A stretch of 64,000 nt of DNA from Methanothrix sp. (GTDB lineage: Archaea > Halobacteriota > Methanosarcinia > Methanotrichales > Methanotrichaceae), in NCBI RefSeq assembly GCF_016706325.1, contig NZ_JADJJX010000001.1:1550001-1614000 (forward strand). The letters are read 5' to 3'. A program made the translations under genes and the position numbers. Within the stretch, counting starts at the first letter, position 1. Every line of letters begins with the position of its first letter. Positions 17,045 through 25,810 of this stretch are shown here, one piece after another. The notes under the pieces were generated by a model that saw nothing but the letters and a program-made list of their open reading frames with translations, had not been told where the DNA came from and did no database searches.

Positions 17045-17744
17045 TATCGATTTTTGCTGTATATGTCTAAATTTTTTAAAGGAAGATTTTGCTGTTCGTT
17101 ATAATTACATTCTTGGTGATGTGAGGAAATTACATCAACTTTTTATCAATTCCAATTTGTATCATCATGTCCATCTTCTCTGTCAACTCTTATGGCAGAG
17201 ATGAATGGATCATCGAGGCCCTGAATATCCTTTGATCATGATCAAATGATCCCATCGCTGAGGGCATCACTGCTCCTGTGCTCAATTCCTTGCCGGAAAT
17301 TCTTCGCGCAGGATCGTGCCCTGCGTGCACCATCTTGTGAAATCGATCTACTTGCCGCATATCGGGCACCGTTCTCAGGATTGAAATCGATGCCCAATCA
17401 AGAAAACAGAAAAAATCGCAAGTATATATCATACAGTAGCAATCATCCTCTAAGCGGAAGGAATAGGTGGATGAGGATGGCAGAGGGTGGCAGGCAAATG
17501 GAGCTTTAAAGGGCCAGAATGATTATGAGGGCGGTGGCGTTAGCCTGGCGGCAGCAGTTATCCTGCGCTTTTATGCCTCATCACAGCTCCTCTTTCAGGC
17601 TGCATAGAGGGCAGTGATGGTGCCATTTGGCCTCATTGCAAAGACTGCAAGGCACAGGAGGAAAACTCCCGGTGGCACATCACCCCAACGATCCGGCGAA
17701 GGGCCCAATGACTCCAGGGAGCACCATCGCTTTTGCATTTGGAG
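17045..17744. other. Long intergenic region without a supported gene
   Basis: About 700 bases. A TATA-like TTTTTTAAAGG lies near 17073-17083 and another TATATAT near 17424, but no ORF with a ribosome-binding site follows. An 80-codon minus-strand frame (17190-17432) and a plus frame with two CxxC-like cysteines near 17640 were considered, but neither is convincing. Degenerate insertion-sequence debris is possible. Confidence 0.4.
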
Positions 17745-18236
17745 TCATTCCTCTTTCATCTTCTCCAGCACCCGGATCTCCTCAATCGCTGTCTCAGGAT
17801 AGTTCCCGCTCTCATCCTTCTCCAGATACTTGATCATATCCCAGATATTGAGCAAGGCTGCGCTCACGCCGGCGAGGGCCTCCATCTCCACCCCCGTTCT
17901 TCCCAAGGAGGTCACTGTGACTGTTGCTTTCACCCTCATCTCCTCCAGCTCAAAGCCGACCTCCAGAGCGGTGATGGGAATGGGATGACAGAAGGGAATC
18001 AGACGGGGTGTCTCCTTGACTGCCAGTATGGCCGCCAGCCTGGCGGTAGCCAGAGGATCTCCCTTCTTAGTATCCCCTCTTCTCACCGCCTCGATGGTGG
18101 ATTCCTTCAGCCTGATCGATCCTGCGGCAGTGGCCCTTCTGAAGACCTGGGGCTTGAAGGTGATATCCACCATGCCCAGCAGCTCTTCTGTGCCGGCCCG
18201 ATCGCCTGGCCCGTCCCCCTCTTCCCTCATCCTCAC
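17745..18236 (-). CDS. moaC: Cyclic pyranopterin monophosphate synthase MoaC
   Basis: About 163 residues. MoaC converts the MoaA product to cyclic pyranopterin monophosphate, the second step of molybdenum/tungsten cofactor synthesis. Family motifs are MVDITFKPQVFRRATA, KGDPLATARLAAILAVK, the active-site LIPFCHPIPIT, and GVEMEALAGVSAALLNIWDM. Full-length. The GTG at 18236 overlaps the nnr stop by four bases; an ATG two codons later at 18230 is also possible. Coupling with nnr seems to be convenience rather than pathway. Confidence 0.95.
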   Translation of the reverse strand: MRMREEGDGPGDRAGTEELLGMVDITFKPQVFRRATAAGSIRLKESTIEAVRRGDTKKGDPLATARLAAILAVKETPRLIPFCHPIPITALEVGFELEEMRVKATVTVTSLGRTGVEMEALAGVSAALLNIWDMIKYLEKDESGNYPETAIEEIRVLEKMKEE

Positions 18237-19651
18237 TTCCTCAGCTCTTCCCCCTCCAGCTGCATGGCCAGAGGGATCTTCTCCACCAGATCAGTGGCCA
18301 GCATGCCAAATCCCCTCTCTGCATAGGCCAGATCTCCTGCCCTGCCATTGACGAAGGCTGCAGCGTTTGCTGCCCTCAGAGCGGATGTTCGGGCATAAAA
18401 GGCAGCGGCAATCCCCGCCAGGACATCTCCCGTGCCGCCCACAGTCATCCCCGGATTGCCGGTGGTATTGGCCCGAATGAGCTCTCCATCGGTGATCAGG
18501 TCGACCTTTCCCTTGAGCAGAACGATCACCTCCCTCTCCCGGGCATAGCCCTTCAATGGCTCCATCCTCTCTCTCCAGTCCATATCCGCCAGGGAGAGTC
18601 CACTGAGGCGCTGAAACTCCCCGGCATGGGGGGTGATAATTCCCTTCAGGGGCAGGCCTGGCAGGAGGGCATCGGCATCGATGACCGCCTTCTCCGCCAG
18701 AGGGATTATACTGGCCAGGGCATCACCGGTATCGGGATGCCTTCCCAGTCCCATGCCCATGACCACCACATCATGAGCTGGAATAAGGTCCTGGAGCACT
18801 GGAAGGTCCTGGGGGGTGAGATGATCGCTGGAGAGCTCCCGCACAATCAGGTTAGGCGAGAAGCAGGAGATGGCCCTTGCGGCCTCTGCTGGCGCTGCCA
18901 CGGTGACGATATCTGCACCCGCCCGCAAGGCAGCAAGGGCAGCGAGAGCAGGAGCGCCGGTGTAAGGGCCGCCGCCGATCACCAAAACCCGGCCGCTATC
19001 TCCTTTGTGGCTCTCCCGAGACCTCTTTCCCATCAGCCCCAGGTCCCCTGGCCCCACAAAGAGTTCTGCCTCCGGGGGTATGCCGATATCAGCTACGATA
19101 ACGCATTCACCCAGATCCGGCTTTGGGCGATGAAATGTGACCACATAATCAGCCCGCACCACCTTGCCCGTCCCCTGGCCACTGGGGATATCCACCGATA
19201 GCACCTTCTTTCCGGAGAGGTTTATAGCATCGATCGCTTCTGCCTCCAGCCCGGCCACCCTTCCCTTCACCCCGGTTCCAAATATCCCATCCACTATCAG
19301 GTCGCACTCGCCAAGCTTCAGCTCCTCCGAGCTCCTCACCTCGCGCAGATCCCAGTGCAGCTGCTCTAAGATCTCCCAGTTCCTCTTCGCCTCCTCTGTG
19401 GATATATCACGTGCCCGGCCCAGAAGATAAATGGTAACCTCAAAGCCTGACAGATGGCGGGCAGCAGCGAAGGCATCGCCGCCATTGTTCCCCCGGCCAG
19501 CGATGATGGCGACCCTCTTGCCCGGAGAGGATGCAATTACTTCTCTGGCTATAGCAGCACCTGCATTCTCCATAAGCTGGAGAGGAAGAAGGCCCAGGTA
19601 CTGGCAGTTGGCGTCCACGGCCCGCATCTCCTCCCAGGATATCATTCTCAT
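18233..19651 (-). CDS. nnr: Bifunctional NAD(P)H-hydrate epimerase/ADP-dependent dehydratase
   Basis: A 472-residue fusion that repairs hydrated NADH and NADPH. The N-terminal epimerase (YjeF_N, about residues 1-210) shows AGRGNNGGDAFAAARHL and LIVDGIFGTGVKG. The C-terminal dehydratase (about 220-470), of ribokinase fold, shows VIGGGPYTGAPALAALAALR and the nucleotide-binding NPGMTVGGTGDVLAG. Both active-site regions look intact. The gene overlaps moaC by four bases. Confidence 0.95.
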   Translation of the reverse strand: MRMISWEEMRAVDANCQYLGLLPLQLMENAGAAIAREVIASSPGKRVAIIAGRGNNGGDAFAAARHLSGFEVTIYLLGRARDISTEEAKRNWEILEQLHWDLREVRSSEELKLGECDLIVDGIFGTGVKGRVAGLEAEAIDAINLSGKKVLSVDIPSGQGTGKVVRADYVVTFHRPKPDLGECVIVADIGIPPEAELFVGPGDLGLMGKRSRESHKGDSGRVLVIGGGPYTGAPALAALAALRAGADIVTVAAPAEAARAISCFSPNLIVRELSSDHLTPQDLPVLQDLIPAHDVVVMGMGLGRHPDTGDALASIIPLAEKAVIDADALLPGLPLKGIITPHAGEFQRLSGLSLADMDWRERMEPLKGYAREREVIVLLKGKVDLITDGELIRANTTGNPGMTVGGTGDVLAGIAAAFYARTSALRAANAAAFVNGRAGDLAYAERGFGMLATDLVEKIPLAMQLEGEELRK

Positions 19652-19965
19652 AATCGATCAATCTCCTTCTACTGCATCTGGTTCCTGTGGGGGTGAGACC
19701 ACCAGCAGTTTATCGGCCAGCGATCAGCCCGGGCCAGGTCTTTGGATCTATTTGCAAAGCTATCCCGGAATGCAGAGGCAGTTTCCGGTTAAAACCCTTT
19801 CTGTGCAAGGAGGAGAGAAGCAATCACTAATCCACTAAATTACTGATATTGGACAATTCAGTTCAATTTCGATCTTGAGGTTCGCCTCCTTTTATCCGGT
19901 AAAAAGTTCAATAAGATTGCAGATGGCAGGGACCAGGACCGGCCATCATCCTGAGGATTATCCAA
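19652..19965. other. Divergent intergenic region
   Basis: About 310 bases between nnr and a secreted-protein gene. I see no ORF; AT-rich sequence near 19845-19920 (including TTTTATCCGGTAAAAAG) probably holds the promoter for the rightward gene. Confidence 0.4.
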
Positions 19966-20532
19966 ATGAGCTTCATGATAAGACTTATGCTCTGCGCCCT
20001 GGTACTTCTCCTCCTACTGGCCTTGCCCGGGGCGGCAGAAAGCTGGATCGTGCAGAGCGTCAGCCAGGATATAGATTATTCAAAAGATAAAGGCAGCTTG
20101 CAAAGCAGCATCCAGATATCAGGCATCGAGGGGGAAGATGCCTTCATCATCCAGCAGATAAATCAGAAGCAAGAATGGACCAATCTCGATTGCACAGATG
20201 CATCATTTATGAGAGGGGGGCATGGAGCTGCTCCCCGGGACATCAATGCTGCTGGCCTGATGGAGATCATGAAGGATATGAGAAGCAAAGATAATCCAAA
20301 AGGCATCGACTTTTGCAGGACGAACATCCTGGTTTTCTACTGCCTTCCAGGTGAGCTGCAGATGGATTCAGGGGAAGGATGGCAAGAGATAGATATGAAC
20401 TCCAGCCGGCAGGCGGTTTGGGAGATGATTGCCTGCCTGGACCTGATCACAGCAAAGTCATGCCATGGCTTGTCTGGTGCTCTAGAGGATGACTATCATC
20501 TCCTCAATCTATCCAGGATGCCAGGAGCTTGA
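19966..20532 (+). CDS. Secreted protein of unknown function
   Basis: 188 residues with a clear signal peptide (MIRLMLCALVLLLLLALPGAAES). The mature part is hydrophilic, has five cysteines spread through it, and contains SVSQDIDYSKDKGSLQSS, a start resembling other exported proteins of this cluster. No domain is recognised. GAGG eight bases before the ATG supports the start. It is the first gene of a 13-kb block of exported proteins. Confidence 0.65.
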   Translation: MSFMIRLMLCALVLLLLLALPGAAESWIVQSVSQDIDYSKDKGSLQSSIQISGIEGEDAFIIQQINQKQEWTNLDCTDASFMRGGHGAAPRDINAAGLMEIMKDMRSKDNPKGIDFCRTNILVFYCLPGELQMDSGEGWQEIDMNSSRQAVWEMIACLDLITAKSCHGLSGALEDDYHLLNLSRMPGA

Positions 20533-20697
20533 TTTTCGCCCGGCTTTGTCACTTGACTTCGTCAGGTCGGATCTCCCTGGACCTCATCAAGGAGGAGGAT
20601 CTGCTGGGAAGATGATGCCATAATAAGCACTGGACAGGAGCCTTCCCGGCTGGATCTGCTCCACATGGAGGTCCACCGGGAGCCCCACTGGGGAGGA

Positions 20698-21612
20698 TTA
20701 CTCTATTGTGGAATTCTCCAGATCCACCTCTACACCGGTTGCATTTAGCCTGTACTGCATGACGATGGTCCGGTTGGCCTCGTATACCCAGATATCATCG
20801 CCCTTCAGTCTGATCTTCCCTTGTTCGTTGATCTGCAGCGGATAGGCATATAGCCCCATATCCTTATCCGGGGAGAACTTCGCCTCCATTATAGAGCTTG
20901 TGCCATCGATCCAGGCAGTGGCGCTTCTGTTGCCAGGAGTGAGCTTGATATTTATCCCCGATAATGCATAATCCCTCTGAGAGCTGTAGCCGGTCCATGT
21001 ATACTTCAAGGGGACCTCTCCTCCATTTATCGGCTCTGTATTCAGGACAGCATTTATCTGGTTGAATTTATCCAGAAACCTCATGGTGATGTTATGCTTC
21101 AGACTGCTCTGGGCATCAAGGGAGCATTCTCCATCCCCCATAGAATATGCCTTTAAATCAAATACTGCTAAATCGCCAATGTATGAATTATTATTTAAAT
21201 AGATCTCCTCCTGCATCGCCGACTTAGGGGTAAAATAGTCCATAAGCACAATGCCGGAGCCGGAGCGATAGGAGAAGAGGATGGAGTTGGACTGTCCGCC
21301 GGAGATGCGGCGGGTGTAGTTCAGATCACCGGCATCGATCGTGAGGCCTGCCCCTTGATCGCCATTCGGGGTTCTCATATAAGCAGTATCCTCGAACCGG
21401 CTGCTTTTGGCATTTTCTGCCGGGCTGGCGGCGGAGCTGGCAAAGTAAGTGGTCTGATAGATGCCGGCGGTGTTGGTGTAATCTACCCCCTGCAGGTAGA
21501 TGCTCTCCTTAGTCTCACTGCCGCTGGTTGCATAGGTGTTCTGCAGACTTACATCGGCAGATGAAATGCTGGCCAGAAGGATGATTGACAGGACAATCAG
21601 CCCCATTCTCAT
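20698..21612 (-). CDS. Secreted protein of unknown function (cluster member)
   Basis: About 304 residues. A signal peptide (MRMGLIVLSIILLASISSA) leads into a beta-rich, Ser/Thr/Asn-rich mature region with many NxS/T sites (YTNT, NNNS, NRS, NRT, NST). Family unknown. I chose the start at 21612, where the signal sequence begins; the frame is open further upstream. It lies about 35 bases downstream of the next secreted-protein gene, so 23853-20698 probably forms one transcription unit. Confidence 0.65.
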   Translation of the reverse strand: MRMGLIVLSIILLASISSADVSLQNTYATSGSETKESIYLQGVDYTNTAGIYQTTYFASSAASPAENAKSSRFEDTAYMRTPNGDQGAGLTIDAGDLNYTRRISGGQSNSILFSYRSGSGIVLMDYFTPKSAMQEEIYLNNNSYIGDLAVFDLKAYSMGDGECSLDAQSSLKHNITMRFLDKFNQINAVLNTEPINGGEVPLKYTWTGYSSQRDYALSGINIKLTPGNRSATAWIDGTSSIMEAKFSPDKDMGLYAYPLQINEQGKIRLKGDDIWVYEANRTIVMQYRLNATGVEVDLENSTIE

Positions 21613-21647
21613 TGTCTTTTGGCCTTCTATTATTGCTGGCAGATCTC

Positions 21648-22205
21648 TCAAACCCAAATTACATCGCCTCCAGTTGAGGACTGTCTCCTTCCCTCTGAGA
21701 TCTCAACTACAGTGAACTCTGGCTGCAATGGTTGAAATAGATTTTCCCGGATGGTGGTTCTATTTATCATAGCCCTCTCCTCTGTGAGGTTTCCGATTGG
21801 AGTGAACTTTTTCTGTGATTGTGGGCGGGCCAGTGCGATGGGGATCCTCTCAATCCCCAGAGAATAGCTCATATCGCTGTAGAGCACCGCCAGATCTCGA
21901 GCCTCAACCAGCTCCATGCTGCTGCCCTGGGAATCGCTGGATATATCCGCCAGCCTCTTCATGACTGAGGATATAGTAACCTCGCCGATCAAGAGCAGCT
22001 CCTCTCTTGTCGATGGCTCCTTCAAAAACACAATGCTGCTGATAATTTTATTGGATTCGTTGATCGCCCTCTCGATATCATAACTGGATATATATTCAAT
22101 GCCCCGATCACCGGCTGCCAGATCGCTTCTCTGCCCATCCGCCGCAGAGGGGCAGATGATAATGGTTGCCAGAACAATCAGGAAAAAGAGATGACGGGGA
22201 TCCAT
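21648..22205 (-). CDS. Secreted protein of unknown function (cluster member)
   Basis: About 185 residues from the ATG at 22205, with the signal peptide MDPRHLFFLIVLATIIICPSAADG. The mature part is helical (YDIERAINESNKIISSIVF, EELLLIGEVTISSVMKRLAD) and has no recognised domain. It starts five bases after the stop of the upstream gene, so translation is coupled. The longer frame to 22385 overlaps the upstream gene and is not used. Confidence 0.65.
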   Translation of the reverse strand: MDPRHLFFLIVLATIIICPSAADGQRSDLAAGDRGIEYISSYDIERAINESNKIISSIVFLKEPSTREELLLIGEVTISSVMKRLADISSDSQGSSMELVEARDLAVLYSDMSYSLGIERIPIALARPQSQKKFTPIGNLTEERAMINRTTIRENLFQPLQPEFTVVEISEGRRQSSTGGDVIWV

Positions 22206-22212
22206 GATTATT

Positions 22213-23079
22213 CTATCTCGATGTGCCCCACTTGCAGCAGATCCCACCCTCGCACTTATTAAACATATTCTCGATCCTTTCAAATTGGTCTTTGTTGTTT
22301 TGTTCTTGATTCTCTCTCTCCAGCTGTTCCTTTGCATAATCATGGAACATCTGCATGATATCCTGATTATTAAAGATGCTGCCAAACTCAGACCAGAAAC
22401 CTCCGAATATGCTCAGATCCAGGCCTGACGCACTCAATGGGTTCAGCTCCCCCAGCTCCGGATCGTACCTGAACAGCACCTCTTCCACAGTGCTTGAATT
22501 TCCAAAGGCCTCGTTTAAAGCGCTAATATCGTAGCTCTTGTAAAAATCCTCATATAACAATAGCTTTGTCGCTGAGCTTGAACTCATGGTCTCATTGTTG
22601 ATATTGACCAGATCGGACAGAGTCAACATATCCTCTCGAAGCACAGCAAAGGGCAGTGCTGCATTCTGGAGTGTTCTGTCTATCTGATATCCATCATTGT
22701 AGCGCTCATCTCCCATTCCGTATTCTATGGTCAGCCATGAGTAATCGAATATCTGCATCAGCTCAGATCCATAAGAGATCAACCCTTGATTTCGAGTTTT
22801 TTTGATGGCCCCATCCTCTGTCAGGATGGCTGTATTCATCATGCTCCATAGGCCCATGGGGTTGTTGCTGAAGGATGCGACGCTATGTATATCCTTGCTG
22901 CTGATGGTCAGTGCATCAGCGGGCTCATCGATAATCTCAAAATAATATCCATCTTCATCTTCAGCATTGGTGAAATCGAGATCCTCCTGGGAGGAGCCAC
23001 TCTCCATGAACAGTCCCGCCAATATGATCAGCGCTGCCATCAGGATGAACGGCCGGGAGATTCTGAAGATCTGAGACAT
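22213..23079 (-). CDS. Secreted protein of unknown function (cluster member)
   Basis: 288 residues with a signal peptide (ILMAALIILAGLFMESGSSQ). The mature part starts with a very acidic stretch (EDLDFTNAEDEDGYYFEIIDE) and ends in a charged, Gln/Glu-rich helix followed by CEGGICCKWG with three cysteines. No domain recognised. The gene is tightly coupled to the one downstream. Confidence 0.65.
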   Translation of the reverse strand: MSQIFRISRPFILMAALIILAGLFMESGSSQEDLDFTNAEDEDGYYFEIIDEPADALTISSKDIHSVASFSNNPMGLWSMMNTAILTEDGAIKKTRNQGLISYGSELMQIFDYSWLTIEYGMGDERYNDGYQIDRTLQNAALPFAVLREDMLTLSDLVNINNETMSSSSATKLLLYEDFYKSYDISALNEAFGNSSTVEEVLFRYDPELGELNPLSASGLDLSIFGGFWSEFGSIFNNQDIMQMFHDYAKEQLERENQEQNNKDQFERIENMFNKCEGGICCKWGTSR

Positions 23080-23178
23080 AATCGTGATAAATAATTTAAG
23101 GAATAAGGGAGGAAGGCAACCCCCTCGCCTTATTCACATCTTGTTCTCTTTATGGCTTTTCCACTCTGAATCCAGTAT

Positions 23179-23853
23179 TTACGGATCCTTGGCGGCGACG
23201 GTGATGTTGACGTTGTTCTCAACTGCACCGATGGAGGTCTGGTTGTCGAGTGACTTGGTGTTGGCCGAGGCGGTCAGCTCGATCACAGTCCTGACATCAT
23301 CGACGATCATGGCCAGCTTGTTGTCGACGTTCAAGACCTTGGCCTCATCATGGCAGTTGTAGTCGTATATATTCAGGATGTCCTGATTGGTGATCTGGCC
23401 GATGTAGGAGCCCTCCTTCAACCAGACCATGGATCCATCTTCGTCTGTCTCCAGCTCCTTCAAGCCCTGGTTAGCGATCCAGGCACCCTGAATAGCCTTG
23501 TTCCAGGTGAGGCCCTTTGCTCCTTCACCATCTTCGAAGGATGCGGGTCCCAGGCTGGAGATCTTCTGGTTCATTTCCTGATCGATTCTTGCAAAGGGAG
23601 CAATCCTGAATACACTGCCATCGGCTGCATCCTGGGCCTTGGGTGTGACGATGATTGCTGCAGAGAGACCCTCGTTTCCAATGCCCACCTTCTGCTCGTC
23701 ATTAACGGAAATGCCAACCCTGACATTCTCGACAGTCTGAGTGTCCTTCTGGGTGATGATGTTCGCATAGCAATCGGGACAGACTTTCAGTTCATCAGCG
23801 CCTACCACTCCTATTGTCAGGAGCAGCATGAACGCCGCTAGATACTTCAACAT
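23179..23853 (-). CDS. Secreted protein of unknown function (cluster member)
   Basis: 224 residues. A signal peptide (MLKYLAAFMLLLTIGVVGA) is followed by a CPDCY motif near residue 25 and one later cysteine (YNCHDEAK). Beta strands with regular VRVGISVNDEQKVGIG-like spacing suggest an Ig-like or surface-layer type fold, but this is only impression. AGGAGG before the ATG is a strong ribosome-binding site. It is the first gene of the leftward group 23853-20698. Confidence 0.65.
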   Translation of the reverse strand: MLKYLAAFMLLLTIGVVGADELKVCPDCYANIITQKDTQTVENVRVGISVNDEQKVGIGNEGLSAAIIVTPKAQDAADGSVFRIAPFARIDQEMNQKISSLGPASFEDGEGAKGLTWNKAIQGAWIANQGLKELETDEDGSMVWLKEGSYIGQITNQDILNIYDYNCHDEAKVLNVDNKLAMIVDDVRTVIELTASANTKSLDNQTSIGAVENNVNITVAAKDP

Positions 23854-24033
23854 AGCTTTTTTGCCTCCTTACGTTTCATATATAATTCTTCCCCAATCCG
23901 TGGAAGGGATATCTGCCCCTCCCAGGTGGTCGTACATTACTTGCACCTGTAATTTATTAAAGGAATAGGAACCATCTATAAGAGTTGCATTTCGGTAGTT
24001 TTGATAAGTAACCTCGTTACTTACAGGTGATAT

Positions 24034-24050
24034 GGATTTTTTTTATATAG
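24034..24050 (+). promoter_or_regulatory. TATA box of the caspase-like gene
   Basis: GATTTTTTTTATATAG precedes the start codon by about 40 bases, placing transcription start near 24070. A T/A-rich direct repeat around GTAACCTCGTTACTTACAG (24006-24025) contains GTAAC...GTTAC inverted halves and could bind a regulator. Confidence 0.45.
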
Positions 24051-24089
24051 GATCATGCAGGCCTTATACTTATCGATAAACGGCCAGTG

Positions 24090-25574
24090 ATGCCTTTGAG
24101 CATGAAGCGTCTTCTTGCCCTGCTGCTATGCTGCTTGGAGATCTCTTTAGCGGGAGCTGTAGACGATTCCATGGCCACAGGGGAGGGAACCCTCGCTATC
24201 ACGCTCTCCGGGGCCAATCTCACCCAGCAGTATGAGTATATGTCGGGATGGGACTGGCTCTCTCCATCCCATGCTCAGGATCATCCTGAGGCTTTTGCAT
24301 CCTCTGTCCACTCAGGAGAGCTGAGATCCCTGCAATTCTCTCTGAACGATCTCTTTCTGACCGATGAGAGAGAGGATGATATTCAATTCTTAAAATCGGC
24401 CTCATCCAACTATAGCCATCTGCCAAAGATCAGCAGCAAAGAGCCAGGAGGAGACGGTCCCTTCAGCCGCGCAGGCCTGAGCCAGAGCTCCCCTGAATTG
24501 CAGTTCATTCAGAGGAGCGATAAAGCGCAAGAGAGGCTGCTTGACTACAGCACCTCACTGGGGATGCTCAAAGAGAGCGATATCGCCTTTGTAGATGAAA
24601 AGAAAAAGATCATTGACAGCCCCATCGACATGATCACTGGTATCTGGGCGCCATCGGAAGGAGAATTTGAGGGCATGCTCAGAACCAGCGATTCTAATAG
24701 CCTCAAGCTTTTGGACCCGGAGCGCATCGCTCAGTTTTATGAGACCTCCCTCATTACATCTCACATAATTGGCACGCCCTCCGTTCAGGCGGGCGGTGAT
24801 CAGGCCTTGAATCCATTCATCAGCCCGCTGGAGCCTCGCAGAACGGACGGCTCCTCCAAAGAAGTCTATAGCTATTTTCCGGAGAGGCTTCCCAAGTCGA
24901 GAAATAAGAAGGAACTGAAAAACTACGCCATAGTTGTGGGGATCGATCAGTACAATGATCGCATGAGGCTGCGCACCTGCGCGAATGATGCCAGGTCGAT
25001 GGCAGATCTGATGAGGGAGATGGGCTATGATGTCCTCCTGCTCAGCGATCAGACTGATGAAAAGCCGACGAAAGAGAACATCCTGAAAAAGGCATTTGAT
25101 GAGATAAAAGCTAAGCCGAATGTGGGGAATGTGATATTCTACTTCTCCGGGCATGGAACAAAGGAGGGAGATGATAGCTTCTACCTCATACCCCGGGATG
25201 CAGATGGACATATCTCCACATATATCAGCGAGGCCGAGCTGAGAGAGCAGATAGCAGATTTAAAAAATTTTGCTATGATCATCGATGCCTGCAATAGCGA
25301 GGGCATGAGCCGGGCAATCGGCAAAGATCAGCTCATCATAGCCTCATCCCGGCACAATGAGTCCAGCAATGGGGAATGGACCGGCTCAATGAGCGTATTC
25401 ACCTCTTATTTGATCAAAGCCATCAGAGAGGAGAGGGAGAGAAGCAACAGAGTCCTCCTGAAAAGATGCTTTGATAGAGCACGCGCCGATACGGAGAGGT
25501 GGTCTAGGAGCCATCTGATCAGCCAGAACCCGGCGATGATCGATAACACAGATGGGATCTATTATATAAACTAG
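24090..25574 (+). CDS. Exported caspase-like (peptidase C14) protease
   Basis: About 494 residues. A signal peptide (MKRLLALLLCCLEISLAGA) is followed by about 260 residues without known domains, then a caspase/metacaspase p20-like domain from about residue 280. The catalytic dyad is visible: His 355 in FYFSGHGT and Cys 401 in IIDACNSEGM. The start NYAIVVGIDQYND and the segment LRTCANDARSMADLM are typical of C14 enzymes. The protease is expected outside the membrane, probably autoprocessing; its substrates are unknown, though neighbouring secreted proteins are candidates. The ATG at 24102 is an alternative start. Confidence 0.85.
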   Translation: MPLSMKRLLALLLCCLEISLAGAVDDSMATGEGTLAITLSGANLTQQYEYMSGWDWLSPSHAQDHPEAFASSVHSGELRSLQFSLNDLFLTDEREDDIQFLKSASSNYSHLPKISSKEPGGDGPFSRAGLSQSSPELQFIQRSDKAQERLLDYSTSLGMLKESDIAFVDEKKKIIDSPIDMITGIWAPSEGEFEGMLRTSDSNSLKLLDPERIAQFYETSLITSHIIGTPSVQAGGDQALNPFISPLEPRRTDGSSKEVYSYFPERLPKSRNKKELKNYAIVVGIDQYNDRMRLRTCANDARSMADLMREMGYDVLLLSDQTDEKPTKENILKKAFDEIKAKPNVGNVIFYFSGHGTKEGDDSFYLIPRDADGHISTYISEAELREQIADLKNFAMIIDACNSEGMSRAIGKDQLIIASSRHNESSNGEWTGSMSVFTSYLIKAIREERERSNRVLLKRCFDRARADTERWSRSHLISQNPAMIDNTDGIYYIN

Positions 25575-25761
25575 GCTATAGGAATCTATAGGAAATCGTA
25601 AGATAAGCTGACATTCAAGTGAGATCATCTCTTTATTCAGATGAATCCTGAACACTGATCTAAGCTCGGATAAGAATCGCAGTCCCTGCAATGGCGACTA
25701 ACTTGATCTTGATCTCTGGGGGAGAGATGGCTGATCCTGTGAAGAGCTCATTGAATTGAAT

Positions 25762-25796
25762 CAAAAAAAGAGGGAGAGCACCAGGGGGTGCTCCCT
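25762..25796 (-). terminator. Hairpin plus T7 terminator of the large repeat-protein gene
   Basis: On the minus strand GGGAGCACC-CCCT-GGTGCTCTCCC forms a stem-loop directly followed by CTCTTTTTTT. It lies about 15 bases after the stop at 25811. Confidence 0.75.
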
Positions 25797-25810
25797 ATGG
25801 CAGAATCCAT

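Noticed and set aside
17190..17432. 80-codon minus-strand ORF in the long gap before moaC
   Set aside because: No ribosome-binding site, no recognised motif, and overlapping open frames on the other strand; a decayed gene cannot be excluded.
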